The notes under the pieces are model-generated. The model was not told where the DNA came from. It made no database searches and saw nothing but the letters and a program-made list of their open reading frames with translations. 64,000 bases of DNA from Cyclina sinensis (taxonomy: Eukaryota; Mollusca; Bivalvia; Venerida; Veneridae), in NCBI GenBank assembly GCA_012932295.1, contig JAAONU010000002.1, forward strand, positions 22,599,770-22,663,769, written 5' to 3'. Made by a program: the position numbers and the translations under genes. Shown piece after piece: positions 11,880-64,000 of this stretch; position 1 is the first letter of the stretch, and each line of letters starts with the position of its first letter.

Positions 11880-13740
11880 TTGTAATACACCAATTTTCTT
11901 GGTGCAAAGTCAGCTAGCGCACAGACTCTTCGCTGTATTTGTCTCTTCAGACAGTAGCAAATAAAATAAACCTTATTGAAATTTATTCATAAATTTATCA
12001 TTTAATTTAAATATCATGTTTGTACAAAAATACAAACTACAGATTATTGACCATTTCAACTGAAACTGATATATTGCCAAAATATGAAATAGAGGCTTAC
12101 TGACTCTTGTACTTTCTAAGCCAAAACTGTGTCAAATTGACAACTGAAACTCATCTAGTAATGTAATAATAAGCTTAAATATTGTACAAAACTAATAAAA
12201 AGTTATAAGTAACAAGACATTGGAAAATATTTTAATTTTTGTAACAATTTAATCCATTTAAGTTGTTTGATGTATGCTGATTTGTAACTGATTCATACTT
12301 TTTGAGAAGTTTTAAAAATCACCCAGGCGTAAATTTCATCGGTGTGTTTTTCCACTAATTGACGGTAAAAGTTTATAGTTTATTTCATTGGCATAGCATT
12401 GTAGATAATTTTCATAACTTTAATTTATTAATAACCCTTTTAAATTCCGGAATTGACTTTAAACATGAGGGCAAGTATGTCTGGTCATTAGAAGTGATTT
12501 TGATTTTGTGTGTGTGTGCGGGTGGGTGTGTGTGTGTGGGGGGGGGGGGGTACCATAAACTTTCGTTGTTTAATCATAGTTTATCATTAAAACCCTAAAA
12601 CTTACTCTTTTTATGTAGCATAATGCTTAAAGAACTGTTTTAAATTGAAAATTATGTAATAAAATGAAAAGATAAATGTTTATTAGCCTTTTTTTCAACT
12701 TAGTTGTTGTTGGAAGGAGGACTTATTTTTGCCATCATACCAGCAGAACAAAGTTTACAATATTTTTCTTTATTTACGGTAAAATCTCTTCAAATTTGGC
12801 AAAGAAGTGTCAAATGTATTGTAGATTATTAGAAAAAAATGTTATTTGATACATTTGCAATAGTGCCCATTAGTGTGTGAAATCCTTAATTCACTCGGGT
12901 AACTGCACTTGAGTTAGAAGTTTAAACAATTTTACTCAAAGACTACAAGGATGTCCATGTAATATTAACAATAGTTTTGTCGACAATGGCGGTCTTTAGT
13001 CGTTAGTAACGGGAGATCTTCGAAGGCTAGTATTAAACATATTGTAATGCCGGGAATATACCACCTGCCATAGGTGTCATTGATAAATTATCGATTAGCG
13101 CATGCCTTTTGTTATAGATATGCATGTATGGTATAAGCGTGAAAATCTTTTTTTCTTCAGTAAATTTAATTTTATCGTTGATGGATTTTAAGTGTTTTAT
13201 ATTGGAGATAGTTGCGACATTCTTTTTATTATTATTATTTGCATTTAAATGTCGTACTAATATGGGTACTGAAATTCTTTATAATGCATTCCCATAAGTA
13301 CGTGGTGATTTAAAAAATATCAGAGCAAAATAGGTTTTGAATGAATATTTGTTTATTTCATTATCTAAAATAAATCATAAACGGGGAGATTTTCTATTTG
13401 AAAGTTCGTATATATGCTACGTATATTAATCAACTCGCCAGAAATATAAAGTAATTGCTAAATTACTCAATTAATATCATTGTCTAACTCTGAATAATCT
13501 TAATTGTGATTTCTCCATTTCAAGTTAGTTAAAATGCAAACTGGTATAGCTCTAAAGATAATTTAATCTTAATTTCAAATCAACATAATGGTCAATATAT
13601 ATACGATATAATCAATTAATATAACTTTTTATTGCCACAAATTACGACAAATATCAAAACCAAAACAGTTTATTTCATATGTTTAATACGATACCGGATA
13701 CCGAGATTTTCCCCTCGCCTATTTTCCTTTTCGTTTCTTT
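11880..13740. other. Intergenic DNA upstream of MCM6
   Basis: AT-rich, without a believable gene. A GT-rich then G-rich simple repeat lies at 12508-12550. Any further upstream control elements for MCM6 would lie in the last kilobase, but I can name none outside the proximal sites. Confidence 0.6.
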
Positions 13741-13823
13741 CATAAACTACATTTGGGTTCTTTCTGATATACACAACCAACTCACGTGATTGAAACCGCG
13801 GGAAAGTCTTTGTGAACTACAAT
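13741..13823 (+). promoter_or_regulatory. MCM6 proximal promoter: E2F-type site and E-box
   Basis: GCGGGAAA at 13798-13805 is the complement of TTTCCCGC and fits the E2F consensus TTTSSCGC. It sits 18 bp upstream of the start codon. CACGTG, a palindromic E-box, is at 13783-13788. MCM genes in animals are classic E2F targets switched on at G1/S, so the placement makes sense. The transcription start is not identifiable from sequence. The E2F site may lie in the 5' UTR or at the start itself. Confidence 0.6.
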
Positions 13824-58718
<44,895 letters not shown>

Positions 58719-59900
58719 GAAATTACACTCATTGCAGGAATATGGAGGAAATTTCATGTCTTCAGTTAAAATTAAACAAAACTGTCAGTCTTACTACATT
58801 CTACACTTCTAAAAAATAGTTACAAGGAGACAAAATGAAATTTGATTGGCTACAAAGTGTTGTAGCATTCTTTTAGTTGAGCTCTCTAGAATTTAGCTCA
58901 AAGATGCAACATTGGAAGTATGGTGCTGTGAAAAAGAAAAAAAACTGGGCTTTATATGTATAGTGCAAATGTAATATGTACTTTGGCATGAATGAGATTT
59001 GTGTGTAAAAATATGTTTGTTGCATGATGGTAAATTTCAGATAGATCAGAGGTGGGCTGGACTTAACTGACCATTATGCACTTAGTCTGTTGCTGTTGGT
59101 GAATTTTTTTTTCAGAAGATGTGATTTCATCATTATTAGGCATATATTTCTGATCATCTAAAGTAGTTAAGTTTATGTATGTAAAGGAAAAGTTTGCTGT
59201 TTAAGAACTTGGTTTATATGTAGTGTCACTTGTATAGTAAGTGATCCTATATATCATTTTAAGATGTAAAAATTCATACAGCTTTGTCAGTGTGAATATT
59301 GCAGAGATATTACCAATATTGTGAGTTGCTTACTTGAATTCTATATATTATGATGCAAATTCGTTTAAAGGTATAGGACCAGTTTGTACAGTGATACCAA
59401 TGTGTTCATGAGGAAATGTTTCTCTTGTAATGTGTTCAAGTATAATAATTAGGAATATTTTTATATTGATTTATGGTAGGTATAATGATGCTAAATGTAC
59501 TTGTTTCCATGTTTCACTGATATGAATGGAATACTTCCTGGCAGCCCTCATTGCTGTGTTCTCTCAGTTTGCCCCATGGAGTCAGACAAACACCAATTGA
59601 TATATTGGGGGGAAAAAATAACATGGTAAATTAAATATATAAAAGAACAGAAGTATTAACTTATTTGAATCCCTATTCCACTAGAAATTTTGCTGAGTGA
59701 GACTGTCAAAATACAGACATGCTTAAAGCACTATAGTACACCCTCTGGTTGAGATCGAGCTTCAGTATTGTCACTTGTGGGTCATCCATAGCAACCGTTA
59801 TATAAAATATGATACTGTGCTTGATTGCCTAAGCTACTAAATTATTCACACTAGTTTATGGTGGTTATTCAATGCTGAAATAAAACCCCCTGAATTGTAT
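58719..59900 (+). other. MCM6: Probable MCM6 3' UTR
   Basis: Unique, AT-rich and free of the local repeats, unlike the introns, up to a candidate poly(A) signal AATAAA at 59879-59884. An ATTAAA at 59630-59635 is an alternative. The extent is inferred and needs transcript ends. Confidence 0.5.
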
Positions 59901-60162
59901 AGCATCCATGGTAGCTACCTGATGACGATAAGACAAATTTTACGTGTTAAAATTTTAAGAAGGTCATAATCTTCAAGTTAAGTAAACACCCATAAAGGCT
60001 GCGGCTCATACAGGCCTGTTGTTTGCAGCAACAAAGAAAGACGCTGGTTTTGGTAGGGGTATGATAGGAGATGGTTGATAACTAGGTTTTATGTATCTCC
60101 CTAATAGCGCATACAACAGACATCAGAGTAGATCGTCCATTATATTCAGACTAACCATTTTT

Positions 60163-61380
60163 AGCTCACCTTAGCATATACTTGGGTGAGCTATTGTGAT
60201 CACTGGTTGTCTGACGTTCGTCCACACTTGACCTTGTTAGCTCTACAGGTCACGTTAAAGATCCATTGACTCTGAAAATTGGTCAGGATCTTTAACTTAA
60301 TTATCTCAAGGTAAAGTTCCAAAGTGGGTCATTTGGGATCAAAATCTAGGTCACCAGGCCAAATCAAAGGAAAACTTAGTTAACACTAGAGGTCACATTG
60401 TTTTGTTCAAATGACATGAAAACATGTCAATGATTGTCTTGATGATATCTAGGTCAAGTTCAAATATGGGTAATCTTGGTTCAAAAACAAGTTCAAACAC
60501 AGAAAAAAACTGGTTAACACTCATAGAGGATATATTTTCTTCTCAAATGTCATGAAAACTTGTAAGAATGTTTTTTGCTTGATAATACCTAGTTTATTTC
60601 AAATATATGGGTGATCTTGAGCCCAAAATTAGGTCACTGGGTGAAAACAAAAAAGTCGTTTACGCTCTAGAGATTTCATATTTTGTTCAAATGACATGAA
60701 AACTGGTCAGAATGTTTTTCTTAATAAAATTAAGGTCAAATTTGATTATGGGTCATCTTGGGTCAAAAACTAGGTCAAAGGGTCAAAACATAGAAAAAAC
60801 ATTGTTAACACTCTAGTGGCTACATTCTCAATTCAAATGTCATGAAAATTTGTCAGAATGCCTGTCCTGGTGATATCTAGATCAAGTTTCAATATGGGTC
60901 ATCTTCATTAAAAAAATTAGGTGACAAGGTGAAAACGTAAAAGAACCTTGTTAACACTGTAGAGGCTAAATTTTCTGTCCAGATATGTTCGAATATGGGT
61001 CATCTTGTGTCAAGAAATTGGTCACAGAGTCAAAACTTGGAAAATCCCTGTTAACACTGTAGAGGCTACATTTTCTTTCAAAATGTCATGAAAATTTGTC
61101 TTGATATCTAGGTCAGATTTGAATATATATGTCATTACGGGCTAAAAACTAGGTCATTGGATCAAAACAGATTTGCCTTATAAACACTGTATAGGCCAAT
61201 GTTTTTGTCCAAATGTCATGAAAACCTGTCAGAAAGTTTTTCTTGATGATCTTTAGGTCGAGTTTGAATATGGATCATCTCGTTTCCTGAACCAACCTCA
61301 TCCCATCACGGGTTCCAGAGTTATGGCCCCTTAGCAGTGGGACGCAGATGAGCGTTTAAAGGTCATCATGACCCTCTTTT
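60163..61380 (+). mobile_element. F1 element downstream of MCM6
   Basis: 5' AGCTCACCTTAGCATATAC ... GGTGAGCT. The body units ('gatatctaggtcaagttc', 'ttgttaacact') resemble the core of the giant inverted repeat. The 3' end is a hairpin GGTCAT-c-ATGACC, then CTCTTTT. Confidence 0.75.
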
Positions 61381-62380
61381 AATTAAGGAAACTTCTTGCT
61401 ATGTGGTCCACCATAATTATGTTGACGTCTGAATGAAAGTCCAGGTGTTAAAGCAAAAAGAAAAAAAGGAAATGTGAAAAAATGTTTGCCACCCCTGACT
61501 GCTCACTGGCGATGAAATTTGGTAACGTTGAGACCAAGCCATGCATTAAAATCAAAGGCTACATAAAATTGGGCAATGCCAGTTATTGCTGAAAGGACAA
61601 AATGTGGCTACAATGGCATGTAAAACACGCTTGGTAATCTGAACACAATGTAATTTTGTAAAGCATTCAGCATTTTGTCATAACAATTGCTTAGAAGTCG
61701 ATTAAACGTGACTAAGAAGTTAAACCAAAATTGCTGAAAGTTCGCAGAACTCGAGTTTCAACAACAGTTAGAAGGAAGAAATTTCTTGTTTAAAACCACA
61801 AGGTCTAGAGCCCTGTAATAACCTAGTGACCCTTCCAAGAAATGCTAAAATGATATTCGTACTGTCCCGACGGGTTCACTTGTTTAAGTAAGAGATACAT
61901 AGGAAATCTTGTCGGCAGCTACGTGGTCAAGAGCTCTGATATTTGGTATAATGCTGAATCATTTCAGTTTAAAGAATTACACCGTGGGGTCATTATTTAT
62001 GTATCATTAACGTTTTAATATATAAATTTAATGTGTTTTTCCACCTTGTAGCTCACGCCAATAAACAATATGTGAAAAATTATCGGAGTTTATTTCTAGT
62101 CGGTATTAGTTGTTTACATGTGTGTGGCAAATATCTGCTCTTTAAAATGAGGTAAATATGAACGTTAAATGCGCACTTCAATCTGCTGTAACGCGAGAAA
62201 CATTTGTAATTAAAGTGAATGGTAAATATCAAAGTAAACAAGAAAAGCATTGATGCACAGCATCAAGTCGACGCAAAAGATTCTGAACACGTGAACGTGT
62301 CGGATACATGTAATTTTATACATACAGAATAGTAATCTAACTGTATTGAAGTTAATTTATCGTCGGTACCGGTTCCCCGA
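61381..62380. other. Intergenic DNA, mostly unassigned
   Basis: Weak F1 core remnants lie around 61785-62000 ('accacaaggtctagagccc'). Otherwise nothing was recognised. Confidence 0.5.
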
Positions 62381-62383
62381 CAC

Positions 62384-62556
62384 CCCCTTCAGCAACTAGA
62401 TATGTTGTGGGGGATAGTGCAAGATACAGAATTCATCACATAGCAGAGATACCCCTGGTTCTTTTCCATGCTCAGTGATACACTGAAAGATGGGACCTGT
62501 TAAAGGTCTCATACGGAGACAGTAATTAAGTGGAGGAGCGGGGAATCGAACTCACG
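62384..62556 (-). repeat. tRNA-derived SINE-like fragment
   Basis: On the minus strand GAGTTCGATTCCCCGCTCC matches a tRNA T-arm (B box GTTCGATTCC) with its stem. It is followed by a body running to a GC-rich end (GGGGAACCGGTACC). The A-box half is absent, so this is a 5'-truncated SINE and not a tRNA gene. Confidence 0.6.
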
Positions 62557-63077
62557 ACTTTATTAATATTAAGGGAACGAATGTTTAAAAAAAAACTGAT
62601 CATTATTAAACATGATATTTTTGATTTTCATACCGATGAAATATTTTATCATTGTTCATGTTAATAGCTTGGTTAAATTTCAATCATTTTTACTTAGTGG
62701 AACGACATAATAATTTTTAAAAAAATAATCGTCAATGGTAATTAAGCAGTCCACAACATTTACTTAAATTTAACTTCGACACTATCAAATATAATCGGCG
62801 CTAAGTTCGGCTGTCAGTGAAGACGCTACAGGGAGAAAGTTTGTAATACGAATATAGCGTACCTCATAAAAGAAACGAAATGAAATAGGTCGTGGTAATT
62901 TTCTTTATCCGAGGTTCACTGTTAATAGTAAAAAAAAAAGCCTTTATCATTTGCATGTAGCAGTCGTTGAGTGGACCTTGACAAAAAATCGCTAAAATGA
63001 TGCCCCTATGGTCAATATTAGTCCCGCCCCAAGGGTCACTCATTTTTCACTTAAAAAAGTTAATGCAGGGCCTTAAT

Positions 63078-63166
63078 CATCGTTGGATACCCACGGTACT
63101 TGATTCCGTTGGCACTACAATGAATGGAGAGTAATTTAATGGGTCGGGCGTGGGTATCCGACGATG
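63078..63166. repeat. Small hairpin repeat
   Basis: CATCGTTGGATACCCACG (63078-63095) pairs with CGTGGGTATCCGACGATG (63149-63166) apart from one position. The loop is 53 bp. It lies directly before the mariner remnant and may be part of another small element. Confidence 0.7.
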
Positions 63167-63179
63167 GACCTTAATTGCA

Positions 63180-63455
63180 CAAAAGTCAAATTTTAAGTCG
63201 TTACCTACAAACGTTACTCAGATTGTGCAGTCACCGTCTATTCCAGACCTATGTCCCTATGTTTTTTTCCTGTTTCCCTTGCTAAAGGAAATGCTCGCAG
63301 GTAAACTCTATGCCACTAGAAGTCTCCTGTTTCTGCATTTTTCTCACGATCAGTAGTATACCAAGGGGAGACTACTCTGCAGTATTTACGTCATGGGTAC
63401 CAAGACTCCAAAAGAGTATAAGTGGTGGGGAAAATTTTGAAACTTGTTGCACGCC
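63180..63455 (+). pseudogene. Mariner transposase C-terminal remnant
   Basis: The frame at 63150-63356 contains IPDLCPYVFFLFPLLKEMLA, the decayed form of the mariner motif SPDLxPxDFFLFPxLK, whose Asp is the last catalytic residue. After a frameshift near 63357 the sequence continues as IPRGDYSAVFTSWVPRLQKS and GGGENFE, matching the protein's end. The N-terminus and catalytic core are absent. Confidence 0.78.
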
Positions 63456-64000
63456 TGATTAACGGCAAAGCAAGATGGATGAGGTTGCAAGTCAAAATAG
63501 ATGTGTAGGTTCCAGTCATATCACTGAAACAAAATGTTCCGGTTAAAAAAGATGAGGTGCTGGGAACCATTAGACCTAGGATCAGAGCAGCACAGACTAT
63601 CACCAAGCCAATCCGAGAGCCTGCATCAGTGAGCCACTCTGTGTTAAGTACAAGTAAATATTAGTAGTAGGAGGAAGCTGGGTACTTAAACCGTTTAGAT
63701 TCGTACTTAGAACAAAATATACCTGTATATTATATTCTGTAGAAAGTCTATAGTAAGCTTGTTGTTTATTAGTTTGAATATAGTTGAACGATTATAACTA
63801 ATTACGCACGTCATATTTAATGCAATCAAGAGAGTATTTCGCTTTATTTTGTAAATAAGGAAATGTTGATAAAATGTCCCAAAAGTCAATAACTGTCATC
63901 AATCAATGTTCACATGCTTAAAAACTTTAATCGGAAACGTTTTCCAAAGCCCTTGGGCGTGTTAATGACTTACGCACTTGTGACAACATAATTGGACGAC
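63456..64000. other. AT-rich end of window
   Basis: No gene, RNA or repeat was recognised. Open frames here are short and compositionally unremarkable. Confidence 0.5.

Noticed and set aside
62520..62560. tRNA gene on the minus strand
   Set aside because: Only the T-arm/B-box half is present. No A box or acceptor partner can be folded, so a SINE fragment is the better call.

Overview
This is a 64-kb piece of an animal nuclear genome, most likely a bivalve mollusc. It has one intron-rich gene, no operons, AT-rich intergenic DNA, and several families of short repeats that start with an AGCTCACC or ATACCCC hairpin, a style typical of clam and oyster genomes. The phylum is inferred from repeat style and protein similarity. 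No database search was possible.

The one intact gene is MCM6, a subunit of the MCM2-7 replicative helicase, on the + strand. I could trace all 16 coding exons from the ATG at 13824 to the TGA at 58716-58718. They join in frame with canonical GT-AG junctions and give 812 residues, close to the roughly 820 usual for animals. The zinc-binding cysteines, Walker A, Walker B, sensor 1, arginine finger, sensor 2 and C-terminal winged helix are all present. An E2F-type site and a CACGTG box lie just before the start codon. The gene spans about 45 kb, and introns filled with mobile DNA make up most of it (intron 5 alone is 12.4 kb).

Layout. 1-480: repeat fragments. 481-2610: a decayed hAT transposon on the minus strand. 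2.6-4.7 kb: repeat debris. 4.7-11.0 kb: a very large inverted repeat with arms of about 2.9 and 2.7 kb around a 640-bp spacer. 11.07-11.87 kb: a broken DEDDh exonuclease-like sequence. 13.8-58.7 kb: MCM6. 58.7-59.9 kb: its probable 3' UTR. 60.2-61.4 kb: another tandem-core repeat. 62.4-63.5 kb: a tRNA-derived SINE-like fragment, a small hairpin and a mariner transposase remnant.

The repeats have their own logic. At least four families with unrelated bodies share one architecture: a 5' hairpin, a central tandem array, an inverted copy of the 5' end just inside the 3' end, a 3' hairpin, and a terminal CTCTTGTT or TTCTAGTT. This matches what is known of non-autonomous Helitron2/Helentron elements (HINE or 'pearl'-like). 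TA-flanked MITEs, a foldback element with 324-bp arms and hAT-like MITEs are also present.

Two features touch MCM6 itself. A 30-nt, phase-0 candidate microexon lies between exons 10 and 11. The 3' end of exon 13, with its splice donor, is repeated in tandem seven times.
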